Made by a program: the position numbers and the translations under genes. DNA of 64,000 bases from Botryococcus braunii (Eukaryota; Chlorophyta; Trebouxiophyceae), in the NCBI GenBank assembly GCA_002005505.1, contig KV908439.1:35001-99000 (forward strand), given 5' to 3'. The notes below the pieces were generated by a model. The model saw nothing but the letters and a program-made list of their open reading frames with translations. It ran no database searches and was not told the origin of the DNA. Positions within the stretch are counted from its first letter, which is position 1, and the number at the start of each line of letters is the position of its first letter. Below, one piece after another: positions 1 to 12,410 of the stretch.

Positions 1-1104
1 AATTAGGTAACGCTTCTGCTTGTGCTCAGTCAGCTTCCCCTCCAGCTTCCCCAACTGTCTGTCGTCCCTCCTCGCTCTCCTCACACAATTTAACACCTGT
101 CACAAGTCCTCAACTTGCTCACACTTTAAAGCACCTGTCACGCACCTCCTCACTCTCCTTCACACAATTCAACACCTGTCACAAGTCCTCAACTTGCTCA
201 CACTTTAAAGCACCTGTCACGCACCTCCTCACTCTCCTTCACACAATTTAACACCTGTCACAAGTCCTCAACTTGCTCACACTTTAAAGCACCTGTCACG
301 CACCTCCTCACTCTCCTCACACTTTAAAACACCTGTCACACACCTCCTCGCTCTCCTCACACTATTTAACACCTGTCACACCTCCTCAGTCTCCTCACAC
401 TTGAAAACACTTGTCACACACCTCCTTGCTCTCCTCACTTTAATATCTGTCACACCTCCTCGCTCTCCTCACTTTAACATCTGTCACACCTCCTCGCTCT
501 CCTCACACTATTTAACACCTGTCACATTTCCTTGCTCTCCTCACACTTTAGACCTGTCACACCTCCTCAACTTGCTCACACTTGAAGACACACCAGTGAC
601 ATTTCCTCGCTTTCCTCGCGCTTCCCCCCTTGTCACACCTCCTCGCCCTCACACTTGCAGAGGTCCACTGAAAGCAGGTACTTCCCAGCGAGGCCCCCCC
701 CCCCCCCCGGGGCGCGTCCTCGCAGGCAGGCAGTCCCAGGGCCCCTTCGGTGCGAGAGGCGGAGAAGCACAAGAAGCGAGAGGAGGCGGGAGAAAAGAAA
801 TGAAGCGAGAGGAGGCGAGAGGAAAGAAATGAAGCGAGAGGAGGCGAGAGGAAAGAAATGAAGCAAGGTGACGGGCAAGAGCCTCCTGGGCAGGCAGCCG
901 GTCCCCAGGAACCGGGGTGTGAGAGGCGCAGAAGGGCGGGGAGGGCGGTGGGAAGGTGGGGAAGGGCGGGGAAGGGGGGGGAAGCGCGGGGAACAGGGGG
1001 AAAGGGCGGGGAACGGGCAGGGAAGGGGGGGAAAGGGCGGGAAAAGGGGGGGAGAGGGCGGGGAAGGGGAAGGGGGGAGGGGAGGGCGGGAAAGGGGGGC
1101 GTAC
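1..1104 (-). repeat. SMC3 intron 8: minisatellite and purine tract
   Basis: No exon was found here. Positions 80-600 hold a degenerate array of roughly 40-60 bp units built on CACCTGTCAC, CACCTCCTC, CTCTCCTCACAC and an AT-rich TTTAA spacer. Positions 760-860 repeat GAAATGAAGCGAGAGGAGGCGAG-like units, and 925-1100 is a nearly pure G/A tract on the plus strand. Long open frames in this tract are products of base composition. Confidence 0.75.
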
Positions 1105-3136
1105 CATCTCGTTGATGCGGTTGCGGCGGTTGTCGGTGTCGTGGAGAATCTTGAGGGACTCACGGCGCCGGTCCTCGTAGATTTTGGTCCCCCCGATCTC
1201 CTTCAGCATCTCCAGCCGCTGCTGGTCCGACATCGTCGCCATCGCCGTGATCTGCCCGTCCCCGCCCCCATCTCATTTTCAGTGAAAGCGATCGGGCCCG
1301 ACGCTGAAACGGAAAATTTTCTTCTCGGCTCGTCTCATGAATTTCCCGACACGCCAAGGAAAGTCTTTAACTTTAAAGAATAAAATAACAAAAGAATAGA
1401 AGATCAAGCAAACAAACAAAAGAATAGAAGGCAAACAAACAGAGGGAGGGAGGGAGGGAGGAGGGGGGGGGGAGGAAGAAGAGGAGAGAACAGAAGCGTC
1501 ATGAGAACTGACAGAAAATCCATTCAGAAGGTATAAGTGGAAACTCCCGCAAGGTTAAATTTGTGCGAATTTCAGCGCAAATTCCTTCCTTTCCGAGTAG
1601 GGACAGTCCAAATCAAGGCAGATTTTGGGCTGAAATGTGATCTCAAGGGAAATCTCCCCCCTAGATTATTCAGAAGGTCGTCCTGCATCTGATTGAATGT
1701 CCTCGCCCAAATAAATTTTGCAGGTCCTCCATTAAAAGGTCCTTGCCGTAGATTAGTTAAAATTTGCCGAGTCTGCAGTACAAGAGTATAGGCACATAAG
1801 CAGTCAAGGGAACACATGGTCGAGACTGCTGTACAAGAGTATAGGCACAAAGGCAGTCAAGGGAACACATGGTTGAGACTGCAGTACAAGAGTATAGGCA
1901 CATAAGCAGTTAAGGGAACACATGGTCGAGACTGCAGTACAAGAGGGGGCATGTCTTGCCCTGCTGGACCACATTGTACGGCGTGGTACAGCACACATCA
2001 ACGTGCAGTACAAGAGACATGACAGAGAAGCAGTCAAGGGAACACATTGCCAAAGTTGCAGTACAGGAGGGGCACGCCTTGCCCTGCTGGACCACATTGT
2101 AGGGGTTGGCGCGGGAAAATCCCGCAGTCTCCAACAGCTGCATCACCTCGGTCTTGCTGCACCCCCCCGCCCGCCCGATAGACACGTGAACTTGCATAAA
2201 AGTGTGACTCAGCAGGAAGCGGCAATGTCAAGCCCTGGTCAATGTCAGACCTTGGCAGCATCAAACCCTAGTCAATGTCAAACCCTGGCAGCACCAAACC
2301 CTGGTCAATGTCAAACCCTGGCAGCACCAAACCCTGGTCAATATCAAACCCTGGCAGCATGCTGGTCAATGTCAAACCCTGGCAGCACCAAACCCTGGCA
2401 GCACCAAACCCTGTCCAATGTCAAACGCTGGCAGCATCAAACCCTGGTCAATGTCAGACCCTGGCAGCATCAAACCCTGGTCAATGTCAAACCCTGGCAG
2501 CATCAAACCCTGGTCAATGTCAAACCCTGGCAGCATGCTGGTCAATGTCAAACCCTGGCAGCACCAAACCCTGGTCAATGTCAAACCCTGGCAGCATCAA
2601 CAACAGCCAAGATTCCCCCCAGCCCCCCAAGGTAAACTTGTAAAAACATAAATGTAAAGCAAAGCGAGAGGGGGTGGGAGAGGCAGGGGAGGAGGGGGGG
2701 GGAGAGAGAGGGAGGAAGGGAGAGAGAGGGGGAGGGAGGGAGAGAGGGGGGGGGGAAAGAGAGAGAGAGCGAGAGGGAGAAAGAGAGAGTCCACAGAAAG
2801 GGTCCCACATATTATGTCCCCATGTAAAAAAGTCCTAACTCCAATCATAATAACAACTGGATTACATAACGTACACTCCGCGTGAAATATGGCCGTACAC
2901 TTGAGAACCGTACTTCCAAAAGAGTAAGGAAGGAGAGGGAGGGGCACACGTGATGTGCTTCTTGTCCAGCTGGTACTCGTCCTTCTTGAGCCCAATAGTT
3001 CGTCGCAAGCGCACCTCCTCTCTGTCCACCTGCCTCCCGCGCCGCCCCCCTTCAACTGCCAATATGGAAACCTCCACCCCCCCCCCTCACAAACACACGC
3101 ACGCCGCACGCACGGGCGCGCACGCGCGCGCAGGCG

Positions 3137-3223
<87 letters not shown>

Positions 3224-3467
3224 GCGCACGTATGCATGCACACACACACACACACACACACAACAACCAATATCCACCACTTGTTCAGATATTGTTCGTA
3301 TTGCAATATCGAAGCATTGCTTAGGCCATCTGGGTTCCCTGTCCGGCACGGCCTCTCGCCGTCACTCCCCTTTGCTGACAATGAGGGAAACAATGACGGT
3401 TGTCTTTCCTTTGTGCATTTTGTGTGCTGCCCGTCTCTTACGTGGAAGTCAATTTTCTGTTTTTTTT

Positions 3468-3499
<32 letters not shown>

Positions 3500-4313
3500 C
3501 AAAAGTTCTTAAAGTTTTCAATTTTCATTAAGTCAATCTCCTTCAGTCTCCACCTGCCTCACCTCTTTTTCGTTGATTTCTTTTCTTTCTGTGTCACTTT
3601 CAAGTTTCTCTCCTTTTCGGTCCCTCAAAATTTCCCGTGTCATTCCTCTGCCTCACCCACCCTGTCTCTACTCTCTGCTCTCCCATTCTTGTGGGTAGCA
3701 CTCCCGAAACCAATAGGGTTTGGCCCCGCCTCCCGCATCCAGACAGGGTTTGGCCCCGCCTCCCGCATCCAGACAGGGTTTGGCCCCGTCTACCACATCC
3801 AGACAGGGTTTGGCCCCGTCTACGGCATCCAGACAGGGTTTGGCCCCGCCTACCACATCCAGACAGGGTTTGGCCCCGCCTACCGCATCCAGATAGGGTT
3901 TGGCCCCGCCTTTCGCGTCCAGATAGGGTTTGGTCCCGCCTTCCGCATCCAGACAGGGTTTGGCCCCGCCTACCGTGTTGCTCATAAGGTTGCATGTTTG
4001 AGAAGTGATGTGCTGCTGATTGGGAAGAGGCTACCATAAACCCTAAACCTAAACCCTAATGCCGTGCCAATTGGGGAGAGGCTACTGCAAACCCTAAACT
4101 CTAAACCCTAATTCAGTGCCAGTTCAGTTCATTTGGGGAGAGGCTATTACCGGCAGTCGGTTGTCAGAGTTGTCAAATACAACCTCCACGAAAGCAGACA
4201 TGACAGCGTGCCCCGCGCCTTCCTGCGCTCAAACGGTCCTGTTGAAGTCAGCGACCATCTGGCAAAACACCTCCCCCCCCCCACCCCCACGCACACACAC
4301 ATGTATACATGCA

Positions 4314-4411
<98 letters not shown>

Positions 4412-4996
4412 TCTCTCTCTCTCCCCCTCTTTTTGCTGTGCATCGTATGCAGGCCCGCACCGCGCGGGTGCGTGCGCGCATCCCTCCCATGCACAAGAAC
4501 AAGAGGAAGTTCTTTAAAACAAGATAAAGGAGGAGAAAGAGGAGGAGCCGGCAGGAAGGCCTTTTTGAAGGGGGGGGGGGGAACACACACACAAAAAGAC
4601 CCAAAAAAACTATTACCTAATATAAAAACAGTGAAACAAATGAAGAAAGGGAACCCAACAAGAGACCCCAACAGAACCTAGGAGCGTTTGAAGCTGCCCC
4701 CTGCTTTCTCTCCCAGCTTGCCTAGTTTGGAACTGCTGTGTGGGTTTCACTTAGAATGTTGATATGGCACTCAGCAGTCAAGCCATATGCCGGTGAAACA
4801 AGAACTAGCATGTGGAATGCTCCAGTGGCTGTCCCAACTTGCATCCTGAACTGTCTTGTCAGCTTCAAAAGTGCCTTTGCCATGTGAACGTACTGCCTTA
4901 GGGACAAGGAAGGTGGGGCGAAAGCCCAAAACTCCCACCCAATACTCCCGGAAAAGGAGCCTGTGGCTCAGCAAAAGGAAGGTGTTTTTTTTCCTT

Positions 4997-5042
<46 letters not shown>

Positions 5043-6289
5043 GGGGGGGGGGGGGGGGGGAAAGAGCCCTAAACTCCAGCCCCAATGCTCCCCGGCAGTT
5101 TGACCCCGTTTGTGGCAATAATCTGCCTTAGGAAAAGGAGGATGGGGTTGGGAGTCCTGAACTCCCACCCCAATACTCCAGGCACTGCAAGAACTGTCTG
5201 AACTGTACATCAACTGACTGGTCAGACTTGAGCCGGAGATAACGTGCCAGACAACCTTTTTGGGGGAAGAAAAAAGAGAGGGGGGGGGGGTGAGGTAGTT
5301 CTATCCATATCCTGTCCGTTTTATCCTGTCCGCCACCTGCACTCATGGGAGAGTCCCGGTATTGGCTGTCTCAGTCTACGGGTGAGGTTGCTACTAGTTG
5401 GTACCTTTTAGCGTGTGTATCTCCTGCTGATATGGATGGAACTACCCTCCCCCCTTTTCTTTTGTCTTCCTGCCAAAAGGTTATTACTTGGGGCACAGAC
5501 ACATGAGGTTATTCCTTGGGCAGACACTACATCGATTGTGAAGCAACAAAGCATCGCTTCGGTACCGGTGCTTCAGGAAGATAAGGAGCCATTCCCTTAG
5601 GCTGTAAATGAAAGAGCATGCAGACGATTGCAATTGGAATTGTGTGACAGTTGGAAGAATTTGGTCTTCTTGGAGGAGGTGAAGATCCTCCTCAGGGGAG
5701 AGGGACAGGCAGCAACTTACATGGAGCAGCTTCTGTCTGTCCTCCGGTCGCAGGGATGTGAATATGTCATTCAGCACAAAGCGAATAGCTGGGCAAACAG
5801 TAGATGTGTCAACCCCGGTTTACAGTAGTAAGCAAGTTTTAGAATCATACACAAAGGCACACACATCACAGAATCATATAGTCCAGGATGCAGGTCAAGA
5901 GTACGAAACCCCGTCAGCTTTCCCGAATCCAAGAGTTTGAGGTCCCCACCATGGAAAAAGTTCGACTTCCCAGATCCGTTTGCACCCACTGCAGAGCACA
6001 CAGGGATCAGATGACTAGCTCGCAACAGATTTGTAGGAAACTTTAACACAATAACAGCGGGGCAAACAGATGCATCCAAGCACGCTCCTTCCATAACAAC
6101 ACAAATCCGTCGCACATTTCCGCTTACCTACGACATTAATTCGCGGGCTGAACTCGTCTAACGCCTGCTGTTCCTTGTATGATTTGAATCCCTCGATGAT
6201 GATCTGCGATCATGTCCCAGCTTTAGTTGTGGCCAAGAAGCTTTGAAAAAAGCCATTGCAAAACATCGTCCCACCTGTTTGATATACAT
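1105..6289 (-). CDS. SMC3: SMC3, cohesin ATPase subunit, 5' part (8 exons seen, continues past the left edge)
   Basis: Cohesin core ATPase that holds sister chromatids together in the nucleus. Exons on the minus strand: 6289-6275, 6203-6128, 5988-5950, 5788-5721, 4222-4151, 3029-2950, 2156-2078 and 1251-1105. Together they give 192 residues in consistent phase. The start MYIKQ is the usual SMC3 N-terminus and is followed by IIIEGFKSYKEQQ. Walker A reads GANGSGKSN at about residues 33-41. LNDIFTSLRPEDRQKLL, VEVVFDNSDNR, IGLKKDEYQLDKKHIT, LETAGFSRANPYNVVQQGK and LLKEIGGTKIYEDRR-like stretches follow in family order. The rest of the protein (about 1,200 residues in the family) lies outside the window. 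All donors are GT except after exon 7, where AAG is followed by GCGTGC. Introns carry minisatellites and CA, CT and poly-T tracts. Family assignment is certain; exon edges are inferred. Confidence 0.93.
1790..2104 (-). repeat. Tandem copies of the SMC3 exon 7 3' edge inside intron 7
   Basis: The sequence encoding YNVVQQGK at 2078-2101 is repeated at 1955-1978 with its flank (CAGTACAAGAGGGG, CAGTCAAGGGAACACAT). Shorter units of about 60 bp sharing GGAACACATGGT and GCAGTACAAGAG continue to about 1790. The first copy fits the exon phase; the second is followed by ACATGC, which is no donor. Confidence 0.8.
2225..2602. repeat. 19/38-bp minisatellite in SMC3 intron 6
   Basis: About 18 alternating units of GGTCAATGTCAAACCCT and GGCAGCACCAAACCCT type, with variants CAGCAT and CAGACC. 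The array lies between SMC3 exons 6 and 7. A G/A tract follows at about 2665-2790. Open frames across it in several phases are artefacts of the repeat. Confidence 0.85.
3135..3265. repeat. (CA)n microsatellite, SMC3 intron 5
   Basis: Nearly pure CA dinucleotides, interrupted at 3214-3240 by CG-containing steps. A T-rich run follows at 3463-3499. Both lie between SMC3 exons 5 and 6. Confidence 0.95.
3712..3978. repeat. 30-bp minisatellite, about 9 units, SMC3 intron 5
   Basis: Unit CAGGGTTTGGCCCCGCC followed by a variable TCCCGCATC or TACCACATC segment. The nine units are highly similar, which suggests recent expansion. The 30-bp period keeps every frame open, which explains the long translated repeats on both strands. 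Confidence 0.9.
4020..4150. repeat. Interstitial telomere-like repeats with three copies of an SMC3 donor-side segment
   Basis: Two blocks of plant-type telomeric sequence (CCCTAAA with CCTAAA and CTCTAAA variants) lie at 4038-4060 and 4089-4112. They alternate with GGGGAGAGGCTA units at 4022-4034, 4074-4085 and 4136-4147. The last unit is the intron side of the SMC3 exon 5 donor, so the array is a local duplication that includes telomeric motifs. Confidence 0.8.
4315..4425. repeat. (CT)n microsatellite, SMC3 intron 4
   Basis: CT dinucleotide run with a few interruptions, between SMC3 exons 4 and 5 (sense strand GA). Confidence 0.95.
4900..5195. repeat. Dispersed repeat, three copies, with poly-T/poly-G tract
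   Basis: A segment of about 60-90 bp containing AAACTCCCACCCAATACTCC-like sequence occurs at about 4905-4960, 5060-5105 and 5130-5180. A fourth copy lies at about 13845-13910. Between the first two copies is a run of about 50 T followed by about 20 G (4998-5060), so the sequence here may be unreliable in length. A retroposed short repeat is possible but unproven. Confidence 0.6.
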
Positions 6290-6830
6290 TTCGGCATTCC
6301 GATACACGCAAACCACTAAGATGATTGGTTAAAAAGATATTCCGACACTTTTTCTTCAAACAGATGAGGTATGCAAGCCGAAGAAACTCGAAACACGTTC
6401 GAACGGACAAAGGCCCGGGGCACAGAAATTGCAGCTTAGATTTTAAATCTTCAGACCAACATGCTGAACTAATCAAATGGCTACAGAAGTACAAGTGTGT
6501 TACGCCCTTAATATTCGTGAAGAGAAAAGAAGGTCCGGAGTTGAGCGCTTGTTAACAAACTCCTGAGAGTTTCACAATCGCGCTGATTCGAACCGCCTGT
6601 CGGAACACCATTTGGGTATCCCGGATACCGTATGCTGGACCCGGGGGGCTCACGGGGCGCCCCTGTGAGTCACCGCCCGTGGCCCACGGGAGTCACCGTG
6701 TAACATGCGTATTAGTATCAGGCTGCCTATCAAATACGGATGATTGCAGATAGATCAACAAAGCACCACATCGTTACCTTTCAATCCGGGTAAATAATTC
6801 AAGACAGTGCTAGGAAGCGGTTCTTGAAAC
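6290..6830. promoter_or_regulatory. Shared upstream region between SMC3 (-) and HisB copy 1 (+)
   Basis: 541 bp separate the two divergent start codons. This must hold both 5' untranslated regions and probably both promoters. I see no convincing TATA box or other element, so the role rests on position only. Confidence 0.55.
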
Positions 6831-7591
6831 ATGCAGACCATTGCAAACAAGGGAGGTATAGGTTCCACACTGCAGATCCGTCGGCCGTCTGTCACGGAGC
6901 AATCTCTCACTTCCCATATTGCTCGAGTACACAGCGTAAATCATTCCTGTCGTACGTGCAAAAGACGATTTTCACTTCAAGCCCGACTCTCTGACTGGCC
7001 TCCGGCTAGATGTGGAAGTCCGAAAAGCAGTGGGGGGCGTGGAGGCGCTTCTTTAGGGTGCCGATTGGGCTTTGAAGACCGGCAGCAGAACGTATGCTGT
7101 CGGGCTGCCAGCACTGAAGAGATGAGCCAGGCCATGCCCTCCAACGGCGCTAGACCAGGCAACGACACACCCTTGCTGTCTCGCTATATTTGAGCCTGTA
7201 GCAGAATTATCCAAATTGGATGCAATAGGGCCACTGGCTGTTTCCACCTAAGACATCGCAGGAGGTCTTGAAGTGCAAGATTTCAAACTTCATTGCTTCT
7301 TTGGTTATAAACTATCTGGGTTCCTATTAGACAAGCTAAGGCTGACAGGGCTTTAAGATGCAAGACAGGTCTTCTGGCAGCCCTCAGGAGCCAACCTACG
7401 TTAAACATGGTTTCATAACTTAAACATCCTTTCAGGAAACACGAGTTCTTGCAACCCGGCTGGCTGCAGATGTCCGTCATCGATATGAATGAATTCCTGA
7501 AATTGCAAAACGGGTCAAGCAAATGCCCATGCAGGCGGAGTTTAGATCTGCACGGTTTTCTTTCCTCCTTGGAAAGTGGTTTTGAGCACGA

Positions 7592-7661
<70 letters not shown>

Positions 7662-9613
7662 GGAAGGGGAAGGGGAGAAAGGTGCTTCCTTGGCTTACAA
7701 GATGTGTTGGCACTGTGCAGTACGCTCCGCCACTGTGCGGCGTCAAACAAAGGAGACCACCGTCGACGTCAGCATCAACCTGGATGGGACCGGCATCTGC
7801 ACATCATCGTCTCAGATCCCATTTCTGGACCACATGATGGATGTACGAGCCCTTGACTTCCGAAGTCTTGGCCTGGGAAGCCGGGGAAGGGGGGGGGGTG
7901 AAAAGGAGGTGGGGAAGCATTGGGGAGACACACCTCTCAAATGCTTACCCTCCAAAACCCCCTCCAGCGCACATGCGCGCGCGCACGCACGCACACACAC
8001 ACACACACACACACACGCACGCATGTGCACGTTTGCGCTGCGGTCGTGCACACTCACATGCACACAGAAAGACATACACGCACACAGAGAGAAAGGGATA
8101 GTGGGGGTTTAGGGAGGAGGGTAGAGGGGGGGGGAGAGATGCGGTACAGCAACCGTGCTTTACAGGGTGGTACAGCAACCGTCCTTTAAGAGGCTGTTTG
8201 AAAGAGGGTCTAGGTACAGACATTGAGCACGGAGCCGCATACGTGCTGTTGAAAGAGGATGTGTTGGAGGGAGATGGTGGGGGGGGGGGGGTACAGGGGG
8301 AAACTATAGCAATTAGACTGGGAGCGGCATCTCAAGTCAGTTGTGAGTTGTGGGAAGTTCAAGGTGATTGTGGGTGGGGGGAGTCCAGCAACTAGCCTCG
8401 CACGGGCTGTTCAATGTGGTGGTGCAAGCGGAGGGCGACATCCACATTGATGATCACCACACAAATGAGGACATTGCCCTGGCCCTGGGGACCGCCCTGG
8501 CGCAGGCCCTGGGGGACCGCAAGGGGATCTACCGCTTTGGCGACTTCACGGCTCCCCTGGACGAAGCCCTCGTGCACGTGGTGCTGGTATGCCTGCTTTC
8601 ATAAAAAGCTTTCAAATTGTGATATAGGTACTTGATGTTGCTGGCGTTTAGGGGGTTTTTTGTCATGTATGTACTGGATGTCTTTCCTCGGGGAAAGTTC
8701 AAAGGGAAAGCATTCCTTACACATTAACATTGCATGACAAGCGCCCCCCCCCCCCCCCGGGGGGCAGTGTGTTCTTACAATACAGTACGACAATATTATA
8801 TGGGATACCACTTTTATACATCCTAACAACACATTATGCCCCCCATCCTAACAACACATTATGACCCCCATCCTAACAACACGTTATGACCCCCATCCTA
8901 ACAACACATTATGACCCCCATCCTAACAACACATTATGACCCCCTGGGTGTCTTATGACAATACATTATAACGAGACATCACAACAATAAGTAACACCCC
9001 CCGTGTGCTTTATGACAATACATGCGAACGATACATCATATCAGTACACAGTAACAGCACCTTAAACCACCCCCCTCCCTACGGGGTTTGTTATGACAAC
9101 GCCCCTCCCCTGGTGTGTTACGACACCCCTCCTCAGGTGTGTTACACCACCTCCCCTCAGGTGTGTTAAGCCACCTCCCCTCAGGTGTGTTATGACACCC
9201 CCCCAGCTGTGTTATGACACCCCCAAGGTGTGTTATGACACCCCCCAAGTGTGTTATGAGAACCCCAAGGTGTGTTATGACACCCCCCAAGTGTGTTATG
9301 AGAACCCCAAGGTGTGTTGTGACACCCCCCCCCCCCCCCAAGTGTGTTAAGACACCCCCCAAGTGTTTTATGACACCCCCCAAGTGCGTTATGCCACCCC
9401 CCCGGTGTGTTATGACAACCTCCCCCCCCCCCCGCGTGTGTGATGATCCTCTGATTGCAAGTTGCGAAGGAGGGCAACGGTGTCCGGCATATAAGAGAGG
9501 GAAGGCGAGATGCAAGCATCGACTCGCTCGCACGGGTATCCCCATGCCAACGGGAATGTGCCGTACCGCAGGCCCGCACCTGCGGGCCGCACTCCCCCCC
9601 CCCCCAAAACCAA

Positions 9614-9689
<76 letters not shown>

Positions 9690-10099
9690 ACGCACACGCA
9701 CACACACGCACAAGCACACGCACACGCACACGCACACGCACACGCACACGCACACGATGGATGGTGCACGAGGCGGTACACGATCCCAGCCGAAGCGGTG
9801 ACTGGCTGTTGTATGGAGTGCAGGACCTGTCGGGGAGGCCGCACCTGAGCTGCGATCTGGAGTTTGGGAGTGAGCGGATTGGGACGTACGACGTGCAGCT
9901 GGTGGAGCACTTCTTCCAGTCGCTGGCCAACACATCGGGCATGACGCTCCACATCCGCCAGCTGGCGGGCCGCAACTCCCACCACATCGTGGAGGCCACC
10001 TTCAAGGCCTTCGCCCGCGCCCTCCGCCAGGCCACCGAGCCGGATCCGCGACGTGAGGGCCAGATCGCCTCCTCCAAGGGAGTTCTCACCCGCAACTGA
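6831..10099 (+). CDS. HISN5: Imidazoleglycerol-phosphate dehydratase, copy 1 (4 exons)
   Basis: Catalyses dehydration of imidazole glycerol phosphate to imidazole acetol phosphate in histidine biosynthesis, in plastids in plants. Exons: 6831-6951, 7721-7842, 8389-8586 and 9824-10099. Exon 1 encodes about 40 residues rich in S, R and T that could be a transit peptide. Its GTACGT donor gives the phase needed by exon 2, but this exon is inferred. The conserved core is seen directly: [93 protein letters not shown] and C-terminal SSKGVLTRN. The paired histidines and acidic residues that bind Mn are all present. It is divergent from SMC3. Introns hold CA repeats and two minisatellites. Exons 2-4 have exactly the same lengths as in copy 2 (45.7-47.8 kb). 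Confidence 0.93.
7591..7660. repeat. (CA)n microsatellite, HisB copy 1 intron 1
   Basis: CA dinucleotide run of about 34 units just upstream of exon 2. A shorter CA run at 7990-8017 lies in intron 2. Confidence 0.95.
8825..9430. repeat. Two minisatellites in HisB copy 1 intron 3
   Basis: 8825-8943: five to six 25-bp units of CCTAACAACACATTATGACC type. 9095-9430: about 17 units of 18-23 bp built on GTGTGTTATGACACCCCCC. Both motifs contain TTATGACA/CCCC, so the second may derive from the first. There is no coding signal beyond the repeat period. Confidence 0.85.
9617..9757. repeat. (CA)n/(CACACG)n microsatellite, HisB copy 1 intron 3
   Basis: Pure CA from 9617 turns into CACACG hexamers at about 9678. 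It ends only about 65 bp before exon 4, close to the branch-point zone. Confidence 0.95.
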
Positions 10100-10620
10100 G
10101 CCTGCCTGCCCCGTTGGCTGTGGCGAGGTGACCTGAGCTGAATTTGAAGTGGGACGTCAAGGCCAGTTCGCCGCCTTCTAGTGACTCTCACCCGCAACTG
10201 AGCCTGCCGGCCCCGTTGGCTGTGGCTGGGCTGGGCTGTGCTGAGCTGGGCTGAATTTGAAGTGGGGCGGGAAGGGTATATCGCCTCCTGCAAGGAAGTT
10301 CTGACCTGCTGCTGAGCCTAGCTGAGCTGAGGTGAAGTGAGCTGAGGTTGAAGTGGCACAGGAAGGCCAGATGGCCTCCCCGAAGGGAGTTCGGACCCGC
10401 AGCTGTGAGCCTGGCTGCCCTTGGCCGATCAGCCCTTGGTCCTGAGCCTGCCTGCCCTTGGCCGATCAGCCCTTGGGGCTGAGCGTGGCTGCCCTTGGCC
10501 GATCAGCCCTTGGGGCTGAGCCTGGCTGCCCTTGGCTCATGAGCCCAGCTGATTTTGAAATGGACAGGAAGGCCAGATTGCCGCCTTCTAGAGAGTTCTG
10601 ACCCGCGAGAGTGAGAGCGA
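10055..10620 (+). repeat. Tandem degenerate copies of the HisB copy 1 3' end
   Basis: The last codons and stop (AAGGGAGTTCTCACCCGCAA then CTGAGCCTG) recur in degraded form at about 10170-10215, 10275-10310, 10365-10405 and 10570-10605. Each copy is preceded by GGCCAGxTxGCC and followed by GAGCCTGxCTGCCC. A shorter CTTGGCCGATCAGCCCTTGG unit is repeated at 10420-10530. The copies cannot be coding; only the first stop is in frame. Confidence 0.8.
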
Positions 10621-10896
10621 GAGCGAGCGCGTGGGGGGGGGGGGGGAGGGCGCACGCAAGCAAGCCGTGCCCAGAGTACGTGCGAAGTGGGGGGGGGGGG
10701 GGTGGGATTGGGTTGGGGGAGGGGGGAGGAGGAGAAGTAGAGGGGCATGTGTTGTCAGACGGTGGAATGTTAATCTGGACCAGTGTTGGGCCCCCTTGGC
10801 TGACCGGGACTGTGTAGCAATAAAACCAATTGGGATTTGGGGGGGGGGGGGGGATTGAGGCAGATATCCATGGATAGGAGAAGGCTTTCTGTTGTA

Positions 10897-11105
10897 TACG
10901 GAATGCATGATATGATATGAAATGACACGACGAGCGAGGGTGGCCACCACCCTGAATCTGGTCCCTATTTTAAACTAATTGCCACTAGTAAGTCTGAACT
11001 ACGTAGTTCAGATTTACTAGTGGCAAATGGTTGATAGGGACCAGATTCAGGGTGGTGGCCACCCTCGCTCGTCGTGTCATATCATAACGTATCATGCATT
11101 CCGTA
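10897..11105. repeat. Long inverted repeat (foldback), arms about 100 bp
   Basis: The segment from TACGGAATGCATGATA to TATCATGCATTCCGTA folds on itself with few mismatches. The arms contain CACGACGAGCGAGGGTGGCC and its complement, and the centre is GAACTACGTAGTTC. It could be a foldback or MITE-like element, or a product of palindromic duplication. No target duplication was recognised. A (TA)n run follows at 11177-11274. Confidence 0.85.
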
Positions 11106-11175
11106 ATGCACCGGGATGGGGGGGGGGGTGATTTCCCTAGGAGGTCTACGTAGGGCTTGGATGAAAGGTAATCCA

Positions 11176-11277
<102 letters not shown>

Positions 11278-11827
11278 ATGTATGATATATCGCTGGATTA
11301 CACTTCATCTAATTTGCTGCATTACTTTATAACCCCTGGATGTTCTTCGGCTCGCTCACTATCATTAGAGTGAGGTCAGCATTTCGTTATATTTATTTAA
11401 CATTTTGTTATGATTATACTTTACATTGTAACCCCTGGAGGGCATTCGGGGCACTCATAAGGGTGGTCATTATAATGCTTCTTGAGGCAGGTTACGTAAT
11501 TTTGCTGTAGAGGTGATATGACCATTAGTACTGCAGGTGCTCCATGGAATAGTTATGCACTGGCCAGTGCAAGCTACTGGAAATTAGTCATCAACTGATA
11601 ATCTATTTTGCGGGTTTAATCGGTACAGAGAGATCTAGTGCTCTAGAGATCGGCTCTAGAGCTCTAGAGAAGGCTGGAGCCCACCTGTTTTGGTTCATAC
11701 ATGCAGCCACTACGACAGCATGCATGCGCCCTTTTTTTTTAAAAAATCTATTCGTGGGTGATGTGAGCATTTCTCACGTAAAGTTTTATGGAAAATCTTT
11801 TCTTTTCTTTTCTTTGTCTTTTCTTCT

Positions 11828-12409
<582 letters not shown>

Positions 12410-12410
<1 letters not shown>

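Noticed and set aside
80..600. CRISPR-like spaced repeats
   Set aside because: Repeat and spacer are both similar between units and degrade gradually; this is a minisatellite in a eukaryotic intron.
3600..4039. Repeat protein encoded by the 30-bp minisatellite
   Set aside because: Both strands are open with equal repeats and the array lies in an SMC3 intron.
4722..4907. Candidate SMC3 exon on the minus strand
   Set aside because: The peptide does not match the family. The true exon with VVFDNSDNR is at 4222-4151.
9036..10293. Minus-strand frames of 299 and 367 codons across HisB copy 1
   Set aside because: They are antisense to HisB exon 4 and to minisatellites whose period keeps frames open.
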